Shown here piece by piece: positions 44,532-53,329 of a DNA stretch of 64,000 nt. The stretch spans positions 806,001 to 870,000 of the forward strand of contig NZ_CP081149.1 of NCBI RefSeq assembly GCF_019665785.1. Reading direction: 5' to 3'. A program made the translations under genes and the position numbers. The stretch's first letter is position 1, and each line of letters begins with the position of its first letter. The DNA is from Deefgea piscis (GTDB lineage: Bacteria > Pseudomonadota > Gammaproteobacteria > Burkholderiales > Chitinibacteraceae). The notes beneath the pieces were generated by a model. It ran no database searches. It was not told the origin of the DNA and was given only the letters and a program-made list of their open reading frames with translations.

Positions 44532-45542
44532 TTATTCTGCGTTTTTAATCAGCCCTTGACTGATTAATTCTTGTTTGACTAATTCACTAATTCTTGGCGC
44601 GAGGCGGGTTTCTAGTTCCTGGCTGATTTCGCTGGTGAGTTCGCGTAGCGTGTCGCCGTAAAATTGCGCCATCAGTTTAGAGAAATGCTGCCGGGCTAAT
44701 TGCTCGACTTCGCTGGCGATGTCGACGGCCAGTTGTGCGCCGACGATGGCGGTAAGGTCAGCGATGGCCGCTTCGCTGAGCGTGTTAGCACTGGGCAATT
44801 CGTCTGGCGTGCTAAGTGTTTGCGGCTCGCTTTCGACGTCGTCTTCCCAAACTAGCGTGCTGCTGGCAACCAGTCGTGTGGGCTGGCGGCTGGTGCTGGT
44901 GGCGGGCAGTATTGCGGGCTCGGATTCGGGCTGCGCAAGTGGTGGGACGAGTTCTGCGGCAGTTGGTTCGGCGTTTACTTGGTGATGGGGCTCGATTGGG
45001 GCAGAGAAATCGATGATTAAATCATCGGCAACACATTCAAACGGTGCGGCAACGGGGGCGGCGGCAGGTTTGCTGGCAGGGATTAACGGAATATCTTCTT
45101 CGATGGCGGCAAGATCTAAGCGCGGCAGATTAAAAAAGATCGGTTCGGCGGGCGCTGGGATTGTTTCGCTGACGGGAGTTTCGAACTGAATATTGCTTAG
45201 AGCGGGTGGTGGTGTGAGGTCAAGCTCGCTGTCGGGCGAAGAGAGCGTCGAGAACATGAGTACTGGAATGCCACGGTTTTGAATTGGCTCACTAACGGCT
45301 TTGCTGGCGGGTTCGTCGTTTAGACTGCGCTCGATATGTTCGATTTTTTGCAGTAATTCTTCTTTGCTAATCACATCGGTGAGCACCGGAATGTCGGCTA
45401 GCTTGGGCGCAAGATCGGTGAGAACGGGAATTTCATCCTGCGTTTTGCCCGCAGGGCTGCGATGGCGCGCCATCAGGGCGTCCATTTTATTAAATAAAGG
45501 GCTTACCGTGTCTTCATTGAGCGGTAGATTCTGTTCTGCCAC
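44532..45542 (-). CDS. Pro/Glu-rich protein of unknown function with IPVLTD motifs
   Basis: A 336-residue protein from GTG 45542, which has AGGAG upstream and overlaps holC by 29 nt. An ATG at 45650 is rejected, since it lies deep within holC. The N-terminal third has two IPVLTD motifs (DEIPVLTDLAPK, DIPVLTDV), seen in uncharacterised betaproteobacterial proteins beside holC. The middle is disordered, rich in Pro, Ala and Glu. The last 90 residues are a helical, probably coiled segment (LTAIVGAQLAVDIASEVEQLARQHFSKLM). Function unknown; operon with holC and pepA. Confidence 0.75.
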   Translation of the reverse strand: MAEQNLPLNEDTVSPLFNKMDALMARHRSPAGKTQDEIPVLTDLAPKLADIPVLTDVISKEELLQKIEHIERSLNDEPASKAVSEPIQNRGIPVLMFSTLSSPDSELDLTPPPALSNIQFETPVSETIPAPAEPIFFNLPRLDLAAIEEDIPLIPASKPAAAPVAAPFECVADDLIIDFSAPIEPHHQVNAEPTAAELVPPLAQPESEPAILPATSTSRQPTRLVASSTLVWEDDVESEPQTLSTPDELPSANTLSEAAIADLTAIVGAQLAVDIASEVEQLARQHFSKLMAQFYGDTLRELTSEISQELETRLAPRISELVKQELISQGLIKNAE

Positions 45543-45969
45543 GGTTGAGTAGCTCCTGCATGTCGGTTGCATTGGGGGTAAAACCTTGTGCTTTATATGC
45601 GGCCCAGCGGCTGCGTGCGGCGGCTTTGAGTGCTTCGTCGCTGTCGACAATTTCGATTAAACGCTCAAACTCGCTAAAACGGGGTGCCACGCGCTCAGTC
45701 CAGTTAAATAGCAGGCTGCGCGGAGTGATTAATTCAACGCGGTGATCAATAATAATCGGCGTTTGTTCGGCAAACTCGGCGTCGGCTTGGCAATGTGGCA
45801 AAAATCCGGCTGGTGGGATTTCCCATAACAGGCGATCCAGTACGCTGGTTGCCGCCTCTGAGCCAGTTAAGATGAACATGCGATGGCCTTGCAGCAGCGC
45901 TTTACCCACTAATTGGCAAAGCGCGGATTCTCGGTTATTCACATTAAAATAAAATGAAATTTCAGTCAT
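45514..45969 (-). CDS. holC: DNA polymerase III subunit chi
   Basis: A 151-residue replication protein that links the clamp loader to SSB. ATG at 45969 (MTEISFYFNV). Family features: ALCQLVGKALLQGHRMFI, LDRLLWEIPPAGFLPHC, TPIIIDH and the C-terminal FERLIEIVDSDEALKAAARSRWAAYKAQG. It follows pepA by 45 bp, as in many proteobacteria. Confidence 0.94.
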   Translation of the reverse strand: MTEISFYFNVNNRESALCQLVGKALLQGHRMFILTGSEAATSVLDRLLWEIPPAGFLPHCQADAEFAEQTPIIIDHRVELITPRSLLFNWTERVAPRFSEFERLIEIVDSDEALKAAARSRWAAYKAQGFTPNATDMQELLNRGRTESTAQ

Positions 45970-46014
45970 GCTGTTGTGCGCCGTGTTGAAAAACAACACG
46001 GCGCTACACTCCTT

Positions 46015-47484
46015 TTAGCTTTGTTGCGCGCGTAGATATTCAACGAGTAAGGGTACAGGGCGGCCAGTAGCGCCTTTGGCTGCGCCTGATTTCCACGCGG
46101 TGCCGGCAATGTCCAGATGCGCCCAATGATATTTTTTGGTAAAGCGCGACAAGAACGCAGCAGCCGTGATCGAGCCCGCTGGACGGCCACCGATATTGGC
46201 CATATCGGCAAAATTGGATTTCAATTGCTCTTGGTATTCGTCAAACAATGGCATTTGCCAAGCTTTGTCATCCGATTGGCGTGAAGCGCTGAGTAAATCA
46301 GCAGCCAATTGCTCGTTATTGGCATACAGTCCTGTCGTGGTGTGGCCCAGAGCAATAATGCAAGCGCCAGTGAGTGTGGCAATATCAATCACGGCCGCCG
46401 GCTCAAAGCGCTCAACATAGGTGAGCGCGTCGCATAAAATCAAACGACCTTCGGCGTCGGTATTGAGAATTTCAATCGTTTGCCCGCTCATGCTGGTGAC
46501 AATATCACCGGGCTTGACGGCGTTGCCATTGGGCATGTTTTCACACGCCGGAATCACGCCGACTAAATTGATTTTGAGATCGAGCTCGGCAACGGCACGA
46601 AACACGCCGAGCACAGTGGCTGCGCCGCACATATCGTACTTCATCTCGTCCATGCCTTCGCCGGGCTTGAGTGAAATACCGCCAGAATCAAAAGTAATCC
46701 CTTTGCCGACTAACACCGTTGGCGCGACTTTTTTATCGGCATTACGGTATTCCATCACAATAAATTGTGGTGGCACGATTGAGCCTTTGGCAACCGAGAG
46801 GAATGAGCCCATTTTGAGCGCTTCGAGTTCGGGCTGCTCTAACACATGGCAAGAGAAATCATAGGTATGCGCTAAATGTTGTGCCGTCGCAGCCAAGTAG
46901 CTTGGTGTGCATACATTAGGGGGTAAGTTGCCCAAGTCCCGAGTGAGATTCATACCGTGGCCAATACCTAGGCCATACACTAAACCGGCCTCGATTGGCT
47001 CGATGTCGGTTTTTTTCGGTGCGACTAAGCTGACGATTTCAAGTGTCGCCGCTGGTGCTGGCTCAGATTTAAACTGCTCAAAACGATAGGCTTCAAGCAT
47101 TAATGCTTGGACTAATTCTTGCGCAAGGATTTCGTTGTCTTGTTTTTTAAACTGCGCTAAAGACAGCGCCAAACAAACGGTTTTGTTTTTGCTGGCCAAC
47201 AAGGCCTTGGCAATGGCGCGGCTGGCGTCACGAATGGCTTTGATATTGGGCTCTTTACCCAGTTGCACTAATAAAACGCGTTTATAGCCTAAACTCACTG
47301 GCAGACCGAGTGAAACCGTGCTGCCGACTTTGGCGGCTAATTCACCATCTTGGATCGCCGTGGTAAATAGATGGCCGCAGCTAATATCCAGCTCTTTGGC
47401 AAAGCTAGGTAATTTTTCGCCAAGAACGGGTAATACGACGCAATCTGCATGCTCGGGGGCGGGGGAAACTATGGTAAATTCCAC
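46015..47484 (-). CDS. pepA: Leucyl aminopeptidase
   Basis: A 489-residue M17 aminopeptidase that removes N-terminal residues using two metal ions. The GTG at 47484 has AAGGAG 6 bp upstream and is preferred over ATG 47520. Motifs: VGKGITFDSGGISLKPGEGM (metal and active-site lysine region), YDMCGAATVLG and the signature NTDAEGRLILCDALTY. Divergent from lptF, as in many proteobacteria; E. coli PepA also binds DNA. Confidence 0.95.
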   Translation of the reverse strand: MEFTIVSPAPEHADCVVLPVLGEKLPSFAKELDISCGHLFTTAIQDGELAAKVGSTVSLGLPVSLGYKRVLLVQLGKEPNIKAIRDASRAIAKALLASKNKTVCLALSLAQFKKQDNEILAQELVQALMLEAYRFEQFKSEPAPAATLEIVSLVAPKKTDIEPIEAGLVYGLGIGHGMNLTRDLGNLPPNVCTPSYLAATAQHLAHTYDFSCHVLEQPELEALKMGSFLSVAKGSIVPPQFIVMEYRNADKKVAPTVLVGKGITFDSGGISLKPGEGMDEMKYDMCGAATVLGVFRAVAELDLKINLVGVIPACENMPNGNAVKPGDIVTSMSGQTIEILNTDAEGRLILCDALTYVERFEPAAVIDIATLTGACIIALGHTTTGLYANNEQLAADLLSASRQSDDKAWQMPLFDEYQEQLKSNFADMANIGGRPAGSITAAAFLSRFTKKYHWAHLDIAGTAWKSGAAKGATGRPVPLLVEYLRAQQS

Positions 47485-47595
47485 GGGGGACTCCTTATTG
47501 GGTCTTGCGCTAATAGACATTGAGCAAACCTTGCTCTAGTTCACTGATTATTCACTGACCCTCGGGCCAAGTCAAAAGACAGATTAAAATACGCC

Positions 47596-48657
47596 ATGCT
47601 GTTTCGAAAAACACTTATCCATGAAATGACCTGGGTGGCTTTTGGGCTATTCGTGGTTTTATTGGTCATTGTCATGACCTCGCAAGTCGTTCGTTTGCTC
47701 GGAGAAGCCGCGGTTGGCGCATTAGCCTCTTCGGCCGTTTGGGCGGTGATGGGCTTTGCGGCGATTCGTTATTTCCCGATTTTATTTTCTTTAATGCTGT
47801 TTATCGCCATTTTGACGGTGCTGACTCGATTGTGGAAAGACCACGAAATGGTCGTCTGGTTCGCGGCTGGGCGCTCGATTCGCAGCTTTATTTTACCGGT
47901 AATGCAAATGGGCGTGCCGGTGGTGATTTTAATCGCCCTGCTGGCCCTGTATGTATCACCGTGGGCGCAGCTTAAAGGGCGAGAATATCGCGATGCCAGT
48001 TTAAAAAACGAAGAGGTCTCACAAGTGTCACCGGGGGTTTTTCGCGAGTCGCGCGGTGCTGATCGAGTCTATTTTATTGAGAATTTCTCCGGTGATCGGA
48101 ATGAGGGCGAAAACGTCTTTGTGCAAATTCGCCAAGACGGCAAAATCTCCACCGTGCTGGCCGAGAATGGCGGCATGTTTGTTGATGAAATGGGTGATCG
48201 TTGGATGTGGCTTAAAGACGCTACCGCCTATAAAGCCCCGAGTGGCTCACCACAATACGATATTTTAACGTTTAAAGAAGGCCGTGTGCGTGTTGAAGAC
48301 CCGTCGCCAGTGGTGGTTAATCCGGCGACCTCGGCGATGAGTACCGCCAAATTATGGGGCAGTGATTCGCGGGAATATCAAGCCGAGTTGGCTTGGCGAA
48401 TGGCGTTGCCGATTCAGGCCTTTTTGTTGATGTTGGCTGCGATTCCGTTGGCGTTTTCCAATCCACGTGGTGGTCGTGGCTTTCATTTGGTGATTGCCGC
48501 TTTATTGGCATTTGGTTATTACAACGGTATTAATGTGATGCAAGCTTGGATTGCCGTTGGCAAAATTTCACCGCAAATAGGGATGTGGCCTTTGCATGGT
48601 TTGGTGGCCTTACTGACCATTGGTTTGTTCTGGTGGCGCAGCCGCGTGCGAGGTTAA
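47596..48657 (+). CDS. lptF: LPS export permease LptF
   Basis: A 353-residue inner-membrane permease that extracts lipopolysaccharide together with LptG and LptB. Three N-terminal helices (FGLFVVLLVIVMTSQVVRLL onward), a periplasmic jellyroll (about 135-265; VSPGVFRESRGADRVYFIE) and three C-terminal helices (IQAFLLMLAAIPLAFSNPRGGRG). It is followed by lptG 4 bp downstream. Confidence 0.94.
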   Translation: MLFRKTLIHEMTWVAFGLFVVLLVIVMTSQVVRLLGEAAVGALASSAVWAVMGFAAIRYFPILFSLMLFIAILTVLTRLWKDHEMVVWFAAGRSIRSFILPVMQMGVPVVILIALLALYVSPWAQLKGREYRDASLKNEEVSQVSPGVFRESRGADRVYFIENFSGDRNEGENVFVQIRQDGKISTVLAENGGMFVDEMGDRWMWLKDATAYKAPSGSPQYDILTFKEGRVRVEDPSPVVVNPATSAMSTAKLWGSDSREYQAELAWRMALPIQAFLLMLAAIPLAFSNPRGGRGFHLVIAALLAFGYYNGINVMQAWIAVGKISPQIGMWPLHGLVALLTIGLFWWRSRVRG

Positions 48658-48661
48658 GGTC

Positions 48662-49735
48662 ATGAGTCGATTGGGTCGTTATATATTTGGTGCCGTATTT
48701 GGCTATGTGCTGATTACGCTGGTGGTTTTGACCGGTATTTTTATCTTTTTTGACATGATTGGCGAGCTGCGCGATGTGGGCAAAGACGGCTATATGCTCA
48801 AAGATGCCTTGGTGTATGTCTTGCTGACTTTGCCAAGTCGTTTGTATCAATTGCTGCCGGTTGCCGTGTTAATTGGCAGTATTTTTGCTTTATCTGGCAT
48901 GGCCGATACCTCGCAAATTACCGTAATGCGTACCGCCGGGGTGTCGATTCTTCGCCTGTGTGGATGGTTGATTGTGTGTGGTGCCAGCTATGCGGTACTG
49001 ACTTATCTATTGGGCGAATATCTGGCACCGATGAGTTCTGAGGCTGCCAAGCGCTATCAAATTGAAGCCAAGCAATCGGTCTTACTCGGTAAATTTCAGT
49101 CGGGTGTCTGGGTAAAAGATGAAAAGCAAATCATCAATGTTTCGGTGATGAATCCAGATATGACGCTAGAGAAAGTGCGGATTTATCAGCTGGGCGACGG
49201 CGCGAAGCTCGCTTATATCCTGGATGCCAATAAAGCCCAATACCAAAAAGATGGCAGCTGGCAGCTCACGGATGTGCAGCGTACTGATTTCTCCGAGCCC
49301 AAAGTGCAAGTGACCCCCATCAAAGAACAGGTTTGGCAAAGCTCGGTTAATCCCGATATGTTGGCGGTGTTAATGGTTAAACCGCAAGAAATGTCGGTGG
49401 ATGCGCTCAATACCTATATTCGCCATTTGGAAAACAATAAACAAAGTACCCAGCGCTATAAATTAGCCTTTTGGGGCAAATTGTTTTACCCCTTAGCCTG
49501 CTTATCGATGATGTTGATTGCTCTGCCGTTTGCTTTGGCGCAACGTCGGGCGGGGAATGTCGGGGTTAAAATTTTCCTCGGCATTTTATTGGGCGTAAGC
49601 TTTAACTTTGGTAGCCAATTGGTCACCTATGTTGGCGAACTCTATAACTTGCCTGCGATGTTGGCGGCAGGATTTCCAACGCTGGTGTTATTGAGCATGG
49701 CCTTGTTTTTCTTGTGGCGGCAAGAGCGTAGCTAA
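48662..49735 (+). CDS. lptG: LPS export permease LptG
   Basis: A 357-residue partner of LptF. The ATG at 48662 (MSRLGRYIFGAVFGYVLI) lies 4 bp after lptF. Features: first helix, SRLYQLLPVAVLIGSIFALSG, a periplasmic domain (about 95-255) and the closing LFYPLACLSMMLIALPFALAQRRAGNVGVKIF. An upstream frame start at 48620 within lptF is rejected. No lptB or lptA is in the window. Confidence 0.94.
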   Translation: MSRLGRYIFGAVFGYVLITLVVLTGIFIFFDMIGELRDVGKDGYMLKDALVYVLLTLPSRLYQLLPVAVLIGSIFALSGMADTSQITVMRTAGVSILRLCGWLIVCGASYAVLTYLLGEYLAPMSSEAAKRYQIEAKQSVLLGKFQSGVWVKDEKQIINVSVMNPDMTLEKVRIYQLGDGAKLAYILDANKAQYQKDGSWQLTDVQRTDFSEPKVQVTPIKEQVWQSSVNPDMLAVLMVKPQEMSVDALNTYIRHLENNKQSTQRYKLAFWGKLFYPLACLSMMLIALPFALAQRRAGNVGVKIFLGILLGVSFNFGSQLVTYVGELYNLPAMLAAGFPTLVLLSMALFFLWRQERS

Positions 49736-49763
49736 TGGCTGGCCAAGCCAGCGTCTCTTTGTT

Positions 49764-50038
49764 GGCAATGTTCAGATTACGTGTTGATGGTTTTAAGTGC
49801 CTGCGGCACATTATTTTACAGTCGCAGTCCGCGACGGGGACCCTCTTTCTTTGACTCGCCAAAGAAAGAGGGGGAAAGAAAGGCGACCCGAGCGCGCCCA
49901 GCACCGCTGTGCCCTCGATCGTCGTGAGCCAAACGATATAGCTGTTTGTCTCGCTCCTCACTCGGTGCGCTTAAACGGGTTTTTAAGCCCCAGCTCGACG
50001 AGCGCGGCACAGCATCAACACCTAATCTGAACATTGCC
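49764..50038. mobile_element. 275-bp MITE-like element with 26-bp terminal inverted repeats and 8-bp direct repeat
   Basis: The left end GGCAATGTTCAGATTA... (49764-49789) and right end (50013-50038) are inverted and match at 25 of 26 positions. TCTTTGTT directly flanks both ends (49756-49763 and 50039-50046), as expected of an 8-bp target duplication. No transposase is present. Inside, CCCTCTTTCTTTG (49841-49853) is perfectly inverted at 49860-49872. Overlapping ORFs on both strands in this span are not credible genes. The element explains the 348-bp gap between lptG and galE. The GG...CC ends and 8-bp duplication would fit an ISL3-like transposase, but that is a guess. Confidence 0.85.
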
Positions 50039-50083
50039 TCTTTGTTGCATGAATTGAGTTTAAATATTTAGGAAAAAATATCG

Positions 50084-51097
50084 ATGTATATCTTGCTAAC
50101 CGGCGGTGCGGGCTATATCGGCTCACATACCTATATTGAATTGGTCAAAGCAGGTTTTAAACCGGTCATTTTAGATAATTTTAATAATGCCAAACCTGAA
50201 GTGCTTGAGCGCTTGAAAACCATTACTGGCCAAGCCATAGAATGGGTTAAAGCCGATGTGCGTGATCGCGCAGCCCTCGATGCCGTTTTTGCGCGCTGGT
50301 CTTTTAGCGCGGTGGTGCATTTTGCCGGTTGGAAAGCCGTGGGTGAATCGGTCGCCAAACCGCTGGAATATTACGACAATAATGTCGTTGGCACTTTGCG
50401 TTTACTCGATGCAATGAAGGCCGCGAACGTTAAAAATCTGGTGTTTTCATCCAGCGCAACCGTCTACGGCGACCCACACGCAGTGCCAATTTTAGAAGAT
50501 TTTCCGCTATCGGCGACCAATCCGTATGGGCGCAGCAAATTGATGGTGGAAGACATTTTGCGCGATTTACGCGTTGCCGAGCCAGAATGGAATATCGCCT
50601 TGCTGCGTTATTTTAATCCGGTTGGCGCGCATGAATCGGGCTTGATTGGTGAAGATCCACAAGGGATTCCGAATAATCTGATGCCGTTTGTGGCGCAAGT
50701 AGCGGTGGGAAAACGCGCGCAATTGTCGGTGTTCGGTGGCGACTATGCCACGCCCGATGGCACTGGGGTGCGTGATTATATTCACGTGGTGGATTTAGCG
50801 ATTGGTCATGTAAAAGCGCTACAAAAACTCGAAACCCAGCCGGGCAATATCACGGTGAGTTTAGGTACTGGCGTTGGCTATTCGGTGCTCGATATGGTGA
50901 AAGCGTTTGAGCAAGCCAGTGGCAATCCAGTGCCTTATGCGATTGTGGAGCGCCGCGCGGGCGATATTGCCACGTGTTATGCCGATCCGAGTAAAGCGTT
51001 GGCTGAGCTGGGCTGGCGCGCAGAAAAAACCTTGCAAGACATGTGTAATGATAGCTGGCGCTGGCAAAGCCAAAATCCAAATGGCTTTCCTGATTAA
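50084..51097 (+). CDS. galE: UDP-glucose 4-epimerase
   Basis: A 337-residue NAD-dependent enzyme interconverting UDP-glucose and UDP-galactose. It has GGAGYIGSHT (NAD binding, residues 7-16), the serine in VFSSSATVYGD, and the catalytic YGRSK. C-terminal features are GTGVRDYIHVVDLA and RRAGDIATCYADPSKA. Its upstream region is the MITE-like element, which could carry or disturb its promoter. The product feeds LPS or exopolysaccharide synthesis. Confidence 0.96.
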   Translation: MYILLTGGAGYIGSHTYIELVKAGFKPVILDNFNNAKPEVLERLKTITGQAIEWVKADVRDRAALDAVFARWSFSAVVHFAGWKAVGESVAKPLEYYDNNVVGTLRLLDAMKAANVKNLVFSSSATVYGDPHAVPILEDFPLSATNPYGRSKLMVEDILRDLRVAEPEWNIALLRYFNPVGAHESGLIGEDPQGIPNNLMPFVAQVAVGKRAQLSVFGGDYATPDGTGVRDYIHVVDLAIGHVKALQKLETQPGNITVSLGTGVGYSVLDMVKAFEQASGNPVPYAIVERRAGDIATCYADPSKALAELGWRAEKTLQDMCNDSWRWQSQNPNGFPD

Positions 51098-51139
51098 GTT
51101 CTATAGGGTATAGCCCGCTAGCCTGCATACACAAAAAGC

Positions 51140-51170
51140 AACACCCCAATACCCATTGGGGTGTTTTTTT
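51140..51170 (+). terminator. Intrinsic terminator of galE
   Basis: AACACCCCAAT (51140-51150) pairs with ATTGGGGTGTT (51155-51165) around ACCC, followed by seven T residues. It is 43 bp after the galE stop. Confidence 0.92.
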
Positions 51171-51222
51171 ATGCCGCGTATTCTATGGTTTAAGCTTGCT
51201 GAAATAAACAGGCTAGCCGCCC

Positions 51223-52563
51223 ATGTATTGTCAGAAAAAAACCCATAAGCAAGTTGGTGCCACGTTGCTGGTGCTGATGCTGCTTATGGTTTTGGTGCTG
51301 GCATCAACTCTTGTGGTACAAATGCGGGATCGACCCGATGAGCGCCGTGACAATAGTCGTTTAGCCATCGCCACCGCCCGACAAGCGCTGCTGGCGTGGT
51401 CATTAAGCCGTGAGGGCACAGCGGGCGGACGCGCTTTAAGTCCAGCAGAATTACCTTGTCCGGCTGCGGTTGGCGCTAGTGGCGCGTTTGAGGGCGTGTC
51501 GATTACCAGTTGTGATGGCAGTAATGCAGCCAACCGCATCGGTTTATTGCCGTGGAAAACATTAGGCATCCCTAAACTGCTGGATGGCGCTGGCCAGCCA
51601 TTATGGTATGTCGTCGATTTGGCTTTTGCCGTGCGCTCCAGCGCCACCCAAGCACGACGCGTCAACAGCGATAGCTTTGCCAATTTGTCACTCTATGCCG
51701 CCGATGGCGTCACGCAGCATAGTGATAATGGTCAAGCGCCAGCAGCGCTGATTTTTGCAGCGGGCCCAGCGCTAAGTCATCAAGTGCGCGCCGCGCCGTG
51801 GGCGGTGAATCAATATTTGGAAGGCGGTAAGGGACAAAATAACGCAACCTTGGGCGGGCCTTATATTGCTGCGGCGGTGAGTGAGACATTTAATGATCAA
51901 GTTGGCGTGATTACTGGGCGAGAATTGATTGATCGCACCACGCATCGATTGGCACTCGAGGCGGCGGCACAATTAAAACGCTATTGGCAGGCGTATCAAA
52001 TTGCTTTGCCGAGTTTACCCGTATCAACGCCTGCGTCTTATCCTTATCCAGCCAATCTGTTGGCTGATGCCAGCTGCCGCAACAATAAACCCGATACCAC
52101 GTCTTTATCTTGCGCTAGCCAAGCGAATTTATGCGCCGGTATTTTGCCTCGCGCCAGCGATAGCTGGACTGGGCAAGGGATGTTCCCGTTGGCGGCAAGC
52201 AATGGTTTGGCGCAGTGGTTTTTACAAAATATTTGGCATCGGGCGATTTTTTACGCGGTCAAGCAAGGCGATATTTGCGCGGCTCCTTTTGTGATTGATG
52301 GCGTGGTGGATGCCAGTATCGAGGCGATTTTGATTATTCCGGGCGCTAGCCGAGTGCCTCGCGCAAATAATTTAGCGCCTAGCCCCAGTTTGGCGGCCAA
52401 TGCCAGCAGCGATTTAGCGCTGTATTTGGACGATAGCCAAAATCAAACGCATTGGCTCAACCCGCTAGATCGGCAGTACGTCAGTCCATCATGCAGTAGT
52501 AATGATGTGCTGTATCTCTGCCGCTTGGGCGTCTGTAGCGCAAGGAAAAAAACATGCTCATGA
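51223..52563 (+). CDS. PilX-like membrane-anchored protein of unknown function, paired with a pseudopilin
   Basis: A 446-residue protein with one N-terminal membrane helix (GATLLVLMLLMVLVLASTLVV) after a short polar head (KKTHKQ), as in PilX/PilC-type minor pilin genes, but without a clear prepilin cleavage site. The rest is periplasmic. Residues 75-130 (LPCPAAVG, IGLLPWKTLGIPKLLDGAGQPLWYVV) resemble residues 60-125 of the next protein. There are several cysteines in the C-terminal half. It overlaps the next gene by 10 nt. Probable role: component of a type IV pilus or type II-like pseudopilus. Confidence 0.65.
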   Translation: MYCQKKTHKQVGATLLVLMLLMVLVLASTLVVQMRDRPDERRDNSRLAIATARQALLAWSLSREGTAGGRALSPAELPCPAAVGASGAFEGVSITSCDGSNAANRIGLLPWKTLGIPKLLDGAGQPLWYVVDLAFAVRSSATQARRVNSDSFANLSLYAADGVTQHSDNGQAPAALIFAAGPALSHQVRAAPWAVNQYLEGGKGQNNATLGGPYIAAAVSETFNDQVGVITGRELIDRTTHRLALEAAAQLKRYWQAYQIALPSLPVSTPASYPYPANLLADASCRNNKPDTTSLSCASQANLCAGILPRASDSWTGQGMFPLAASNGLAQWFLQNIWHRAIFYAVKQGDICAAPFVIDGVVDASIEAILIIPGASRVPRANNLAPSPSLAANASSDLALYLDDSQNQTHWLNPLDRQYVSPSCSSNDVLYLCRLGVCSARKKTCS

Positions 52564-53321
52564 CGCATAAAAAGGCCGGGTTTTCGCTGCTGGAGATGGC
52601 GATTGTTTTGCTGGTGGTCGGTATTTTGATGGCAGCCGGTTTGGGGGCGCTCAATGTACAAATCAGCCAACGTCGTTGGAATGAAACGCAGCAGATGTTG
52701 CGCGCTGCCAATGAGGCGCTGATTGGTTTTGCGCTGATTAATAATCGCCTGCCATGCCCAGCAGACCCGACATTGGCCAATACGGCGGCCAATGCCGGCA
52801 AAGAAGCGCGTAATGGCGCCGGCACCAATGCCTATCGCTGCAGCTTGGTATTTGGCGATTTGCCATGGCAAGACTTGGGCTTGCCTGAGTTGGATGCATG
52901 GGGTGGCCGTTTGCAATATCAGGTGACGACATCGACCACGGGCGGAGCAGGCAGTAGTTATGCCAATGATTTGGCCGGGCGAGATGATGCCGGTACGCCC
53001 AATTGTGGCAGCTCGGCGATGAAACCTTGTTTTACTTTGGCAACACCAGGGAAAATTTCAGTCTATTCCGCCAGTCGCCGCGATGGGCAGGTGGTGAGTG
53101 CGATTAAACGCATCGACGATGCGGCAGCAGTGGTGTTTTCCGGCGGCCCCAATGGCGTAGGGAGTAGCGCCGACGAGCTAGAAAACCGCGATGCCATCGC
53201 CGATGGCGCAACGCCGCGCTTTGTACAAGATACGCCTGACGCTGAATTTGATGATTTACTCACGTGGTTACCCACGACGATTTTGTATTATCGCTTAGCC
53301 AATGCCGAGCGACTACCTTAG
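52554..53321 (+). CDS. Type IV pilin-like / pseudopilin protein with prepilin signal
   Basis: A 255-residue protein with a class III prepilin signal: MTHKKAG followed by FSLLEMAIVLLVVGILMAAG, cleavage between G and F, with glutamate at mature position 5. The C-terminal part has LPCPADPTLAN, CSLVFGDLPWQDLGLPELDAWGGRLQYQV and paired cysteines (PNCGSSAMKPC). The ATG at 52554 has AAGGA 8 bp upstream. It overlaps the upstream gene by 10 nt, so the two act together. No other pilus or secretion gene is nearby. Confidence 0.75.
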   Translation: MLMTHKKAGFSLLEMAIVLLVVGILMAAGLGALNVQISQRRWNETQQMLRAANEALIGFALINNRLPCPADPTLANTAANAGKEARNGAGTNAYRCSLVFGDLPWQDLGLPELDAWGGRLQYQVTTSTTGGAGSSYANDLAGRDDAGTPNCGSSAMKPCFTLATPGKISVYSASRRDGQVVSAIKRIDDAAAVVFSGGPNGVGSSADELENRDAIADGATPRFVQDTPDAEFDDLLTWLPTTILYYRLANAERLP

Positions 53322-53329
53322 GTACACTA

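Noticed and set aside
49797..50034. Overlapping ORFs of about 75 codons on both strands in the lptG-galE gap
   Set aside because: They lie within the MITE-like element, including its hairpin and ends, and have no ribosome sites or protein likeness.
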